Shown piece after piece: positions 1-12,142 of a DNA stretch of 64,000 nt. Below the pieces are notes generated by a model. That model did not search any database. It was not told where the DNA came from and saw only the letters and a program-made list of their open reading frames with translations. Each line of letters starts with the position of its first letter. Position 1 is the stretch's first letter. Both the position numbers and the translations under genes were made by a program. The DNA is from Phoenix dactylifera (lineage: Eukaryota; Streptophyta; Magnoliopsida; Arecales; Arecaceae). The stretch lies in the NCBI RefSeq assembly GCF_009389715.1, contig NW_024068522.1, positions 56,028 through 120,027 on the forward strand. The letters run 5' to 3'.

Positions 1-2156
1 GCATACATGATGATAACATGAGGATGTGACTTCCTCAACTCTTGTATTGCTTCTTGAAGTTTTAAATTATGGAGCATGGCAAAGGCATTAAGTCCTTTAA
101 AACACATTCTGTCGTCATAAGCATCTGGATCTGATGAACGCGATGCTGTTAAGTAGCTTGGAAAACATCCAATTGGAAAATTCCCAGGAATAACTAGTTG
201 AACAGCTCCCATATCTATCACTTCCTAAAATATATTCAGCACAAATATAATGTTAGCACGTACTATAACGAAGACATGATTGCATAACCATTCAATTAAT
301 TAATTGCATCAAACAGGAATAATCGATATTTCTCATGCATTTTGATATCGTTTTTTTTTTTATTTTGAGTAAATTTCATGACATTATCTTAGATCATGCA
401 TCATTACTCGACTAGGCAGTACAAGCAATGCATGCTGAAGACATATTAGTGATGTAATTAATTTATATTTGTTATTATCTTATCGATTTTTATAATTATT
501 TAAAACTGTGAACTAAACAAGTACATATGTGAACATGAGGCATCATCATCTAATGCTCCAACTATAATAGTTCTAACCAAGTAAAATCTTATTATTGTTT
601 TTACATGCTTGGACATTAGTCTTATCATCTTCATATTTCCAATTTAATTTGATCCATATCTTTTTTGTCCATTATATCTGAGAGTATCTTAACTAGTATT
701 CGAAATACTTCTGAGAAAGTTGTGCAAAAGAGGATGATATAACATAGCACTGTTTCTTTGTTAGGAAGAGAGCATGAGAGAAGTTATGAAGATACTGGTC
801 TCCTATAGAAGAAAAGAGACTTTACCTTGGAAGCATTTATTATGCTTTGCACAACATGTGGAACATAACTTATCACCTCTGTAATGGATTTTCCTCCAAA
901 GAAAGCGTAATTATAGTCATTGCCTCCAATCTCTCCCACCAAAAACAGAGCATGATTAAGCTTTTCAGCACAATCTATAGATTCATCGAAACAATACATA
1001 AAAATTAATTAAGAGTATGAGATGGTTGCATTAGAATCTTATTCATAAAATGCATTACTTGTTAAAAGGAATAAAGAAAGTCAGAGCCAAAGATTAACAA
1101 ATTATAAAAGGACCTGTTTCTGATGAGCAAACAGAATCAAGATGGGTCTTCAACCAATCAAGCTGAACATTCAAAGAACTATTAGTATAAGGCATCAAAA
1201 TGCCCCTTTCCTCGAAAAAGGAATGGTCAAGTGCAGTGGCCCCAGCTACAGCAAAATTGACTCCATGGTTGAAATTAGCCTCCTTGTCCAAATAAGGATT
1301 GACAAAAGGAAGATTGAGGGACGAAGCTGAAAAAAGAAAGCATAAGAATTAAGGCCCAGTGCTTATGCAGCTAACTAATACATAAGAATCAAGACATTAT
1401 AAACCCTCAAGTTTTAAAAATGTTTAAGAAAAGTCCACCATCTTAACCTAGATGCATATCTGTCTCTGTTCATGTTGTCACTTCCCAAAACCTACAACGA
1501 ACCAATGGATGTTGCAGTTTGGCATACGGATGTGCGTCCCATGGTAAACCATGCAGCCCTTTCAACAGCACAAAGATGAGCACAATTATTTAAAAAGCTT
1601 ATATGAAACCGTCTCGAACCTTTCATGCATCCTGTATTATTTATTTTTTTTCTTTTTAATATTTAATTGATATACACATATTCCACGTCTCTGTACATAC
1701 TGATGAATTTATACCATCTGCAAATTAAGCAATGGCACGCATGCAGAAACCATCGAACCCCATAGAAAACTAAAAGCTATGCATCATGTAAGGAAGAGTG
1801 CAATGCATGCATGCTGAAAACGATAGAAATATAAAAAAAGCTATAGCATATAACTATGGCAAGGAAATATTACCGAGGTAGTCTATCATGAGAAGTCCGT
1901 CGGAGCAACGCCCGGTGGGCCTGTGAAAAGTGGTCTCGCCGTATGGAAGGTGTGCGATGGGTGCAAAAGCCCCGCCCACACCCTCTCGAAGGAGGTTGCC
2001 AGTGTCGGCAATGGAGTCTCCCAAGCTATATATGGCCTTGATGTAGCACCCTTCCCTCTCCTCGAGACCAGCTGAAGTCCAAAAGAATAGCACCAAAAAG
2101 AGAAAGGAGACGGCCTTGAGCGGAGAATTAGACTTGGGAGCCATAGGTGGAATCAC
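1..2156 (-). CDS. GDSL esterase/lipase, copy A (partial, 3' end beyond window)
   Basis: SGNH/GDSL-type serine hydrolase, probably secreted. It resembles the plant group that includes Arabidopsis At5g45910 and acetylajmalan esterase-like enzymes; the natural substrate cannot be read from sequence. Exons on the minus strand are 2156-1874, 1326-1114, 974-826 and 224-1. All have GT-AG borders and join in frame. The N-terminus has a hydrophobic signal-peptide-like stretch, then block I with GDSI in place of GDSL. Exon 2 carries the NFAVAGATALD block, exon 3 the GEIGGNDYNY block and exon 4 the VIPGNFPIGC block. The last exon, with the DxxH pair, falls outside the window. It is nearly identical to copy B: codon differences include E/K in exon 2, A/T in exon 3 and F/L and K/Q in exon 4, plus one extra Asn codon in exon 1. 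The visible frame is intact. The start at 2156 (MIPPM) or the Met at 2144 is equally plausible. Confidence 0.9.
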
Positions 2157-2223
2157 CCTTTGCTGCCTTGGAGGAAAGCGAGAGAGAAGAAGTTCGGGAC
2201 CTACCTGTGAGTCCTGCGGGGGA

Positions 2224-2230
2224 TTTTATA
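2224..2230 (-). promoter_or_regulatory. TATA box of GDSL copy A
   Basis: On the minus strand TATAAAA lies about 70 bp upstream of the first ATG of GDSL copy A. The same motif sits at the same distance in copy B. This is a sequence-based promoter guess. Confidence 0.5.
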
Positions 2231-2380
2231 GAAGAAGAGTTGTAGAAAGGGCTGGAAAAGAATATCTAGTTCGGATCCTAGTAGAAAGAGGAGACTAGAA
2301 GCCGTTTTCTCTTTAAAAAGCTTACGGTAAGGCATAAAAAAAACCAGGAGTCCCAATAGGATCACAACTGTAATCCTTCT

Positions 2381-3058
2381 GTGAGGCCCATAAAAAAAAC
2401 CGGTCGAGCCTATCCGCCGCGAGAATCGCGGCGGAGCAACGACCCCAAGTTTATCCCCTCACTCCCGAGATTATCCCCTTCGGAAAACCCTCTAGAAATC
2501 TTCCATCTCTCAACGATCCACCCACCTCTGAGCTCCACCGAGCACCTCTCCTCCTACTCCTTCCTTTTCTCCGGTGGCCGGGGTGCCGCCTCGGCCAAGC
2601 GCCGCCGCCGAAGCCCCTTCTTCCCTCTAGACCACCGCCCCTATTCCTCTGTTCCAACGAACCGAGCCTCCTTCCCCTGTTCCGGACCAAAACCGAGGAT
2701 GCTCTCGGTTTTCCCCTCCTCTCCGGCCGCCGCCTGCTGTCGACGGCTGGCCGTCGACCACCAAAGCCCGGCCGCCGCTGGACCATCTCCTTTCTCCTCT
2801 TCCCTCTCTTCCTTCCCGACTTCATCTCCTCCTCCTTATTTTCTTCTTCTTCCCATTCTTAGTTTCTTATATTTATTTATTACTCTCTATAAATATATGG
2901 ATTTTGTTGTTCTTTTGTTGCGCTCTCTCCAAATCATCCAAAAAACAGCAGTTATCAAGCAGGCCCAAGCCCTTTTGTTGTTCTTATTCGACCGACGACT
3001 TCTCCCGAGAAACCATATTATGAATGAAACATATTTAACTCTATATTCTATTGTATAA
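2381..3058 (+). other. GC/CT-rich block with open frame, divergent to GDSL copy A
   Basis: A GC-rich, pyrimidine-rich stretch upstream of the GDSL gene is open on the plus strand for 225 codons. The predicted peptide is rich in Pro, Ser and Arg and has no recognisable domain. The matching block in unit B (14912 onward) stays open through its shared part. The two clearest indels between copies there are 3 nt long. A short inverted repeat (CCGCG around AGAAT) sits near 2415-2430. It could be the leader of a divergent transcript, part of the GDSL promoter, or a chance frame in biased sequence. Unit A also holds a 182-bp AT-rich insert at 3019-3200 absent from unit B. Confidence 0.25.
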
Positions 3059-3470
3059 ATAAAATATTTTTTTAAAAAATAAATAAATAAGTTTTTTTAA
3101 GACTTATTTACATCTTAAAAAATTATTCGGGGCGATCAATCATAAAAGATCCATTTTTTTGGAACAAATAAACTATAAACTTCAAAGGAAGAATTTTTAA
3201 TCATCAATTCTATTTGGGAGGTAGATGAGCTCCGTTTTTTGAGAAATTTTTTTTTCCATATGTCGAACAATAGGCTGCATTTGAGAAACAAACAAGTGAC
3301 TTGTTGTTTCCTCGTCCAGGAGTGGGTCCTTTTCTTTAGATTACCTGCTGTTAAGAATCTACAGTTGAAAAGAAGCCATGCAACAGTAAAAAGAAAAAAA
3401 AAAAGCCATGCAAAAATTTTTGATTTTTCCCCTAGAGGGACTTTCGAGATAATCTGAGCAAAGTTGGACC

Positions 3471-5110
3471 CTACTCCACCATTTGTAAGAAGGTATAGTA
3501 GTTTCTAACTGTTAAGGTCCTCTGTATGTTCCATTTCCATTCCACCTGAGAGAGTAACAATTGAAGTGATTGTCTCCTCTTGAGTGTAGAGCTTCTCTGA
3601 ACAGGCTCCGAATATTTTGAGATGAGATGGCTTCTGCGGCCGATATATTCGATTTCCGTACAAATTCGAGCAAGTTTGAGAAAATCTCTTTTAGTGGTGC
3701 TGAACCGATCCAATGATCGAGCCAAAAGGAAACCTGCTTTCCATTTCCGACCCTAAAGACCATGCTTTGATTGAAAAGAGGATTTACCTTTATAATACCC
3801 TTCCATGCAGCAGAAGCCAATTTGATGTTTCTTGGTTTCGGTTGGCTAGGAAGCTTCTTGGTGTAGTAGATAGTTTAAACCAGTTCTCGTCAAGGTTTTG
3901 ATTGCTCGTTGTAGAGTCTCCACTAACGTTTTACCAGTTCTCATCAAGGTTTTGAGATGCTGTTTTCGTCTACGGACCTTTTCGCAGGTCATTAGGAAGT
4001 GACCTCCGTTACAATTCTTTTCTCCCCTCCAAAGGAAGTCCCTGCGCTTTTTCTAGATTCATTCAATCGCCATCTGAGTTCAATTCTCAGGCAATGAACT
4101 ATGGTTATGTTTAAATTATGATCATAAAGAATTTCATATTACTTTAAAACTGATATATTTGCCCGATTGTGTAATACCTAAATAGAAAAGGATAAGCTTT
4201 GAATACTTAAATGCTGGATTTAGATGCTCTGTATCTGCATTTCTTTGTTTGATAAATAGAAAACTTTCGACCACTTTTATTATTGTAATTTATGAGATAA
4301 ATCTTTGTATGATGGTTTTTTTTTTTGTATAGGCTTCGTGTTATTGTGGACGAACCCAATTTGGGGCGGCAAGTATTTAGCTACTTCACCATGGCGCATT
4401 TGTGTTGAGAATGAGCCACCCCAATTTAATCAATAAAGCATCATTCACAGGCTCTTGGTTCCTAATGCCCAAACCACCCAAGCCCATAGGTTTTGTAAAG
4501 ACGATTGTATGATACCCCCACAAGAAGTCCTTGATGATTGTGAAATTTTAGAGAAAAGTGAATTTGGAAATTTGACAGTAGACATTAAATAGATGGGAAT
4601 AGAACTCGGTGCAAATTTTATGAGCACCGACCTCCCAGAATGTGGCGAAGTATGAGCCTTCCATCCCAAGAGAACTGAATAATTTATTTTTTGCCCAGAA
4701 ACCATGCAATGCGATAGAGTTTGATTGCCTCCTTATGATTGCAGGCTTCCATTACTGAGGCTTGCCCGCATAGCATCAAATCATCTGCAGACATAATATG
4801 TCATATAGAAGCTATTCTCGAGATTTGGAATCCCATGAGCTGCTTAAAACTTGAAATTCCACAATCCCAAACAGCATACTTCAATTGCTTTCCCTCAACT
4901 TGCTTCCTGGTAGATGGCAAGAGTTATAGAACCTTAGCACGCATGTCCTTTCATAATATATATAGCTTTGAACAAAATTCATTATATATGGTACCAACTC
5001 GTTCCAAGATACAGCTCCAGATACAGCCATTTCTGCAGAACTACAGCGTGCTCAATGGTTCCAGAAGCCAGCCGGTAAATAATCCTGCAGGAACGATCCA
5101 AGATTGAAGG
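3471..5110 (-). mobile_element. LINE (non-LTR retrotransposon) fragment in unit A, degenerate
   Basis: Reading leftwards, broken frames give the end of a reverse transcriptase: an SADDLMLCGQAS catalytic-loop segment near 4790, then SGQKINYS and a GRSVLIKFAPSSIPIYLMST segment (4705-4445). After a gap comes a post-RT linker with WKGI, VFRVGNG and FWLDHW (3820-3512). This order is usual for plant LINE ORF2. Stops and frameshifts are frequent, so it is inactive. The same fragment is in unit B, so it was present before the duplication. Confidence 0.8.
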
Positions 5111-5366
5111 CAGCAACTCATTGGCAATTTACGTAGTTAAAATCTTTCAAATAAAGCTTTTAAATTTAGATTAGCAGGAACACAACAGATTTTACTCCAT
5201 TTTGTTAGCTTTCATCTCTTACTGATAACTTCTTGTTTAAATTATCCAATATAACTAGTCATGAAAACCTTCCTATGTTTGCAAACTTACCAAGGAAGAC
5301 TAAATAAACAACAGAATGGCTAATCTCCTACAAAACTGCTTAACACATTTAATAATTTTGGAACAC

Positions 5367-6200
5367 GAGCTGCAATTAAGTAGGAACCAAGTAAAAGAAA
5401 TACTTTGGATGCTTGGAAAGCTCTATAGAGGGTGTTGGTGAGGAGTTCAATGATCTGAAAATCCTTTGTAACACAATTTTCAACTTCTGCATCGCATATT
5501 GTAGAGATTTTGTGTTTGTGAAGAACGATCATCAGCGGGAGACCGTGAAATGTGCATATGAAAAATATGGATGGCATATTCAAGCTTCTTGACTTGGGAA
5601 TCAAGAAAAGTTTGCAACTAAAATAATAAACAGTAAGCATGCATGCGGAGTTCGGTCTCATCCTAAGGTTTCGAAATATTGGGTTTCAAACATTGTGAGA
5701 AAAATTTGAAGGTATGTCATTATATAGGCTAATTAATATTGTAAAGGATATTCGTCGAGAATATGGTATGGAATTGTCGGATCATCAAGCCTAGTATGAG
5801 AAGGAGATGGCTATGAAGGAGCTTTATAGTCACAACTCACTATCTTATGCCCGAATACACTGATATTGAGACGTCATTCTTCAGACCAACCCCGACACGG
5901 AGCATGAAACAAATGAAAGTTGATTCACATACCTATTCATTTCATTTCATATTTCAATCACGAATTTAGCGCATCAAGTGGAAAAGTCGAGGCGGCTGGG
6001 GAAAGAAGGGTTAGAAAAATATGGAGGGCATTTTTGTCCTCAGGGATGGCGAATTAAAGGAACTTTAACCTGTGGATTGGATGCTATAAAAACGGTCCAT
6101 AGGGGTTAAATATGAAGGCGCGGTCAACTAATGGATCGGCCGTTAATTACCCTTATTCTTACGGAACATAGATTAGATTTGCTAATCATATAAGGTATTC
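5367..6200. other. Non-coding stretch unique to unit A
   Basis: No gene or structured repeat was recognised. The longest minus-strand frame (5661-5320) has no domain and crosses the duplication border. Near 5990-6060 the sequence becomes purine-rich, without a clear element boundary. Confidence 0.4.
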
Positions 6201-7347
6201 TTAGAAAGCATGGGCGATCTTGAATGATAACAGGAGAGGTTGTTGATCGGTGGTATCCATGGAAGTTTGATCAATCCACTGAATCAATGTGGAGGAGTCA
6301 CCTTCGATGACAGCATTTTGTGCATCTACATCATCATTCCCTTCCATGCCCTTTGAAGCTTGGCCATTGGAATAGTGAGGAAAGATAGTTAAAGCAAACC
6401 ACATCCACTCCCTTTTCATCCTCAACCAATCTATCAAAAGAAACCTTGAGGAGACCTGCAGGTGGGGGGCTCCCAAACGAATGAAGTTGTTTGTTGCCAG
6501 CAATGAGAGAAACGGAAATCCAGGATTTCATTAGCCTTCATGCCTTTCTAAGCACTTGGATAGGCCTTGTTTTTTCCTCTTGGTGGAACATCATCATTTC
6601 TTGCCAACTAGATAGAGTATCCAGTGAAGCAGATGATAAATTCAACACTGCGATGTGAGGAGGCAATTTATGTTGCAAAAACCACCCGGTACACATTGTA
6701 GTGGAAGAGTTAGTTTTGAAGAGAATACAGATTTTTTTTTTGTATAGACGGGCGTTTCCAACTATGCTGTGAATATATCTAAGAAAGTCAGAAAATAAAA
6801 ATATTCCTAAAAGCTTTAGGCTCTCGTGCTTTAGAAGTCCAAAGTACTCCACCAGAGTAATCTAACACAAAAAAAGCCATTCAATCTGCAGAGAAGATAT
6901 ATTCTCTCGCCAAACACTAGATGTCCTACATCAGGGGATGCGAGCCCACCTCCCTAGCTCGATTTGGATCCAGCCGATCAACGTCGTAGGGTGAATCAGG
7001 AGAATAGAGATCTTTAGACTTTGATCAACTGTGCCATCCGATAAGCATAAATTTATAGGGCTTACACATTCTTTCAATGGTGCCTTAACAATCCAAAGGG
7101 TCATTTTAAGATGGATATGCTACGACCATTACCCACAATCCATCTCAAGTAATCTAATATCAAATTTTCTTCCATGGCAGCGATGCCTTTCTTGGTGGTC
7201 GTGGTTATCGACCAGGTCTTCGAAAACAATTTTTAGTAGAACAATCCATGCCCATAATGAATTAGGATTAAGCACAACCCTACTAGCTTGTTTTGTCAAT
7301 AAAGCTTGGTGTCGAGCACCAATAGCCCTTAAAGTGTAGCCCTCCAT
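6201..7347 (-). mobile_element. LINE remnant with RNase H-like segment, unique to unit A
   Basis: Minus-strand pieces read ALLTKQASRVVLNPNSLWAW (about 7290), typical of the linker after LINE reverse transcriptase. They are followed by an RVT_3-type RNase H remnant: SPPPAGLLKVSFDRL near 6475 and AVIEGDSSTLIQWI near 6300. Frames are broken throughout. It lies where unit B has 19.4-26.5 kb of different sequence, so it belongs to the rearranged interior of unit A. This is a different fragment from the one at 3471-5110. Confidence 0.7.
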
Positions 7348-8153
7348 AGTTTGAGACTTTGAGTTAATTGTCCGAATCTGGGAGGCAAAAGAACTGATTA
7401 GGCAGGTGAGGCATGGTAAAGAGAGGAAAAAGTAATGGGATCGAGTCCCTTACAATTTTTCTTTTACATTAGAATTCTATTCTTCCTAAGTTTCATTCTT
7501 CCTTCTTGCATTATACTTTCTTCTTGATCTTTGGCACAAGAAAGCCTTAATATGAATATGATTTGGGAGTCCTGTTGATGTGAGCTAAATGCCTAAACAT
7601 GAATATGTAAGAATTGATGTCAATTCATCCTTTCCTCGTGAAGAGATTTTTACTCTTTCTTTGCATCATGGGTTTTGTTCCTTAGCATTTCGCTATCAGT
7701 GAAGAGTAGGAAGGATATTGTGGAGAGCGAGATAACAAAATCCTTCATGCCTCCATGCTACATGTACCCCAGTCACTCACTCCAATTATCATTTTCAAAC
7801 ACTTTCAAGCTTTGCTCTTACTCATAACACTAACTATTAACAGCTATATGCTCAAATAGTTTAAATATCATCCCTTTTGCGATTCCAAAGCCAAAATATC
7901 AATAGTCTTCTCAAAAGAAATTAAAATTTTTTTATTCATAGAATAGCAATTCAACAAAATTTTCCTAACATGCTTCATCCAAATATATTCATAACCATAG
8001 CTCCCCACTTCGCACACTAATATTTGGCATAAGGTGAATTTGCATCAAGTAACTAATCAAGCCAAATTATGGCTGTAATATTATATTTTCAGTTTTTCAC
8101 TATATACATTACATGTTCAACATTCCAAGGTAATCTCAACTTCATCCTCATTA

Positions 8154-8540
8154 GTACGGTTCCGGTTCATACCGGAACCGGGCGGTACGAACCGGCCAGC
8201 TCTTTTCCGCTGGAACCGAGGAAGAAGAAGAGAACAAGAGAGAGCGCGGGGAAGAGAGGGAGGGAGGATACCTGGAGCCGCCATCGGAGAGCCGTAGAGG
8301 GGCGGCATAGGCCGGCGGGGTGGGGGGCGGAGCCCGGCGGAGGGCAAGGGAACCTACGGGGGCGCGGCGGAGGCCACAGGTCTCCTCTCTCCCTCTCTTC
8401 CCTGCGCTCTCTCTCCTTCTCTTCGTCTTCTTCGTCTCCGACAATGAATCGGCCCGTACCGGTCTCTGGCGTACCGGTAACTGGCTGGACCGGTTCGTAC
8501 CGGCCCATACCGGTCAGGACAGGCCGGTTCGGCATACCAT
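8154..8540. mobile_element. GC-rich foldback (inverted-repeat) element in unit A
   Basis: The insert is absent at the matching site in unit B (near 26985). Its two halves are inverted copies: the segment with GAGAGAGCGCGGGGAAGAGAG near 8240-8265 is repeated in reverse complement near 8385-8415. Both ends carry clustered CGGTACGAACCGG/ACCGGT motifs. Opposite strands consequently encode similar nonsense peptides. The arms extend roughly 150 bp. There is no transposase, so it is a non-autonomous foldback/MITE-like element; the superfamily is not assigned. Confidence 0.65.
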
Positions 8541-8745
8541 GATTTTCATCTAATTGATTTTCTTTTATTCGGCAAGAATTGTTATTAAATTTAGTATCGC
8601 CACCAATTTTAACCAGGGAATTAGTATCATTAATATTCACAAACAAAAACTTAATATGCATATATCTAAATCAAGGTATACTCCATCCTCATCCTCTCAA
8701 ACTTTCCTCCATGTCTCTAATATAAGTATCGGCCACCATTCATCT

Positions 8746-9200
8746 GATGCGTAATAGAGATTGTGACAACTAAACAAGCACTGGTAGGTAAATGTACAAT
8801 CTATCAACCTGGTAAACTTCTTTTCTTTTTTAGATGCCTTGTGAGTCTTTTTTCTCCAAAAAATGTTTCACAACTCCGATCGGAGAAACTTACCTGCCAT
8901 TTATGATTCGTTTCCCCCCTTCGGCCTATGGCCTCGTCCCCCTTTGATAAAGGAATGGGGAGGTGGAGATATTTCATACTTGAATGGAAGGTGATACCAT
9001 TGTGAGAAAACTTGATAGGGCGTTAGGCTTTTTTGACCAATTCTTGTTCAAGTCTGAAAAAAATCCGTTCGAGAAAGAAGAAGATCAATTTAGGGTCGAA
9101 CCAACAACCGGGAAGTCCAGCAGGAGGATGCTCCTGAGAGAGAGGTGGCGGCCATGGGCCGGCATGTGGGATCGAGAAGTGCGGGCGTCTGGGTCCTGTT
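8746..9200. other. 455-bp insert of unknown origin in unit A
   Basis: Unit B reads straight from CCATTCATCT to CACATTATAAA, whereas unit A has 455 bp between these strings. No target duplication or terminal repeats were found at the borders. The composition is unlike the flanks, with a GC-richer right half. No known element or gene was recognised. It may be an insertion in A or a deletion in B. Confidence 0.4.
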
Positions 9201-10387
9201 CACATTATAAATAGTATCATTTGCAAATAATATGCAACATGGAGCACTACCCAAACATTGCAAACATTTAAATATATGAACAGGAATGAGATACAAGTTC
9301 AAATTCAACCTCTTCGATAGGATCACCTGAGTTATGAACTAATCATTCTTTTTTTTTCGAAAAGGTAAACCCATTATTCTTGATGAGGCTACCCCTGAAA
9401 TTATTTCCTTCTGAGGCATGTCCTTAGTGAATTCACAAAAATCCTTAATTTCTAATAATACCTTAACATGTTCTCTCCAAGTTAAGAAAAATAATGTTTT
9501 GAATTTTCTAGAGAAAACGCAAGATTAGTTCTAGACAACCCTTGTCCATTTTCTCAACATTTGGTCAATGATTATCTTTGACGACTTCATGATGAGGTTC
9601 ATGGACTTCAAACTATGATGGCAACTGCAGTTATGAGATTTTTAGCATGATAACTTAGTACCACAATACTACTTTTCCAATCACTGGGCAATTTCTCATT
9701 AACAAATCAAAAGATAATACAGAATATTCTACTTAACCAGAGTAACACAATTTCTATCATAATTTATAGTAATTGACCACAATCACCAATCTCCATTCCA
9801 ATTCCAAATACAAAAAGTGGGCAGTAAATGTAAGGTAGATAGCCAGTTGCAAAATATGGGTCAAACTACATGAATATTGATTTCAACATGGGTATTGGTT
9901 TTTAGTAAATCGATATTGGCCATAAGATTTCTTACTAAGTTTGGTAAGAATGGATGTCAAACTTGTCCCTTAGAGGGTGGGTTAGCTGCAGTAATTTGTG
10001 ACATCGATATTTAATCAAAGTTGCATTAGTATTTGATCAAAGTCGTTTTGATAGTATGTTCACAATTAGTATACATGTAATTGCTGTGTAGCTGCCCTTT
10101 TACTCAGGATTTCTCATGTTTTTTAACTTCTAATAGATAGGGAACATCCAAATATTTCTCATATACTGAAATGCCAGAAAGAGATCACAGTTATATAAAT
10201 ACACCATACAAAATAGAAATAAATATTTTTTAAGTTAATACCGAAGAAAGTGCAAGGAACTACTACACTCATAGGCGGATACGTAGAACCAGTTATTTAT
10301 TTTATAAGTTATAATGTCTTCATCATATCACTTGCTAAAATTATTCAATCTTAGCATAATGCGGCATATTTGCATATCATAGTCTAC
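9201..10387. other. AT-rich intronic or intergenic sequence shared with unit B
   Basis: Nothing gene-like is visible apart from close similarity to 27192-28383. In unit B this is intron 2 of the BORCS8-like gene, so here it is the equivalent relic. Confidence 0.5.
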
Positions 10388-11863
10388 CAGACTCTTGCAA
10401 GCGACCAACAACTTTACTGGAGCACTGCATATTCTCAACTAAAGTACTAGTGACCTGCAAAGTATGCTATTAAGTCACAAAACAATTTTTGGTAATGAAT
10501 ACAATGATAAGAAATAATAAAAGAAAAAACTATGGAGTTTCTTATTCATATCCATGGCATCTATTAGAACAACATTCTAACCTATACTGATTTCAACAAA
10601 GCTTCTAGGGTTCTCTTCATCATCCCAAAAAATCTGCATAACTTCATCTTCTTTATGCAGTGCTTCATTAATAGTGCTCCCCTTTTGTGGTCCCAGAAGC
10701 AACTCATTTTTGTGATAGTGCCTTAACATTCAATCCATTGCTTAGTCATCACTCTTCAATAAGGCTAGAATTCTTTATCATAAAGATCTCTAAAAAGAGG
10801 CTTAGTTCATTTGGAGACTTTCCTCTACCACCTCCATGTTTGCATGTTGTCATGTACAAATAGATTTAAATACATTGTACATCTTTCTTGTGGTTTCATG
10901 CATATATGTATCATTAAACCATGAACTATGGACCTTAACCATTATTTTGTGTTTGATATCCAAATTTAACCTAAAAGATGGATATCAATCACAAAACTTA
11001 AAGACACAAAGTAACAAGGTCTTCCATCGCATGGAACACATGCATGAATGGATTTCCTGGCTGATGAATAATTTTTCTCGATGCTCACTCAATAACTTTT
11101 AAACATCACTATATTTGGTAGAGGTTTAATCAGGTCATTGAAGCTATCACCAGTATCCTGTCACAAGGGTCAACCAGACTGGGTCTTTAGCTGGTTAATT
11201 TGGCCCGACTTCAAAAGAGGGTCCAGATCGTGTGGTAAGTTTTGTCAAGTCGGATTCAGTTCTGGTGGCAAGCATCTATCAGTTTAGGTGGCACAAAACC
11301 AAACTGGTCCACACATACAGATACTCAATTGTTATTCATACGGACTAGAAAACATAGAAAGAGAAAGTGAATCACAATATCCAATAAAGTAATACAATAA
11401 GAAGAACATGATGACAATACCATGTTTAAACAAATCTAAGTTGATGAAACGCTAATCTGATGCATGCAACATATAATTTTGCTTGCTGATTTCAATTTCC
11501 AACTAGTGCAAGGATATAAAATCTACATATTTTTTATATAGTTCTTTCAATATTGTAAGTTAAAGAACTTTGAGCCAGAAACCATTATAGAAGTACTATA
11601 ATGATTTCTTCATGTGGCTTTCCTCAAGAATTTGGGTGGTCTTGCCTCGGCAGTCCCCTTTGGAATTTCAGCAGCCTTCTATTTAGTACCACAATCCAAT
11701 TAAAAAATCACGATTTGCAAGAAAAAGGTATAAAACAAGATGCAAGAAGGTTACTAAAACTAAAACACTCTTAAAGGCTCATTCTTTTCTGTCCCGGTTT
11801 GGTTTTCAAATTAGCCTTAAAGGGAACATCTTCCGCTGCTTCTACTGCTCCCTCTCCTTCCAT
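10388..11863 (-). pseudogene. BORCS8/MEF2BNB-like gene remnant, unit A copy
   Basis: Two exon remnants match the better-preserved copy in unit B. Exon 1 begins at 11863 and keeps only its first 14 codons (MEGEGAVEAAEDVP). A deletion of about 494 bp then joins it to intron sequence, removing the rest of exon 1 and its splice donor. Exon 2 (10454-10388) keeps its splice sites, but several residues differ from the unit B copy (for example SAENMQCFSE becomes LVENMQCSSK). Exons 3 and 4 are absent because the interior of unit A is different. The copy cannot encode the full protein. Confidence 0.7.
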
Positions 11864-11915
11864 GTAGCAGAGGATTCCAGAGAGGCGCACTTGGAAGATG
11901 GGCACGACAATATAA

Positions 11916-12142
11916 GGTGAAAAAGTTTGCCAGAGAGTATTATCTTCGCAGTCCATTGTGGGAGGTAAAAGTTGTACCCACCACCCCAGTGTGGGAGGTT
12001 ATAGTTTTAAAGAACAAGTTTGCAAATCATCAAAAAAATAAAACTAAAAACATGAACGGACTAATTGACAACTCAATCCAAGTTCTTAGTCTAAATAGGA
12101 TAAGATATTATTTCAACACTATGCTTCCTTCTTCTCCAGGAC
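11916..12142. other. Spacer between unit A and GDSL copy B
   Basis: About 230 bp between the end of unit A and the stop codon of GDSL copy B. It contains a short direct repeat, GTGGGAGGT, at about 11959 and 11992. It should include the 3' UTR of GDSL copy B. No other feature was seen. Confidence 0.4.

Larger units (their letters stand above)
1..5366. repeat. Duplication unit A, left block
   Basis: Position 1 aligns with 12536, and similarity runs to 5366, which matches 19438. The block holds GDSL copy A, its upstream region and the LINE fragment. Within it unit A has the 182-bp insert at 3019-3200 and lacks the 15.36-16.71 kb segment of unit B. Similarity stops sharply after the shared string GGAACAC. 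Confidence 0.9.
7664..11915. repeat. Duplication unit A, right block
   Basis: The block aligns with 26491-30324. Both begin at CATCATGGGTTTTGTTCC and end near GGGCACGACAATATAA. Unit A carries two inserts (8154-8540 and 8746-9200) and a deletion of about 494 bp at 11819/11822 relative to unit B. The shared sequence is AT-rich and holds introns and exons 1-2 of the BORCS8-like gene. Frames conserved in both copies, such as 10836-11102, lie inside the intron and look non-coding. Confidence 0.9.

Noticed and set aside
10836..11102. 88-codon frame conserved at 28832-29098
   Set aside because: It lies in intron 1 of the BORCS8-like gene in unit B and is conserved only because the units are recent duplicates.
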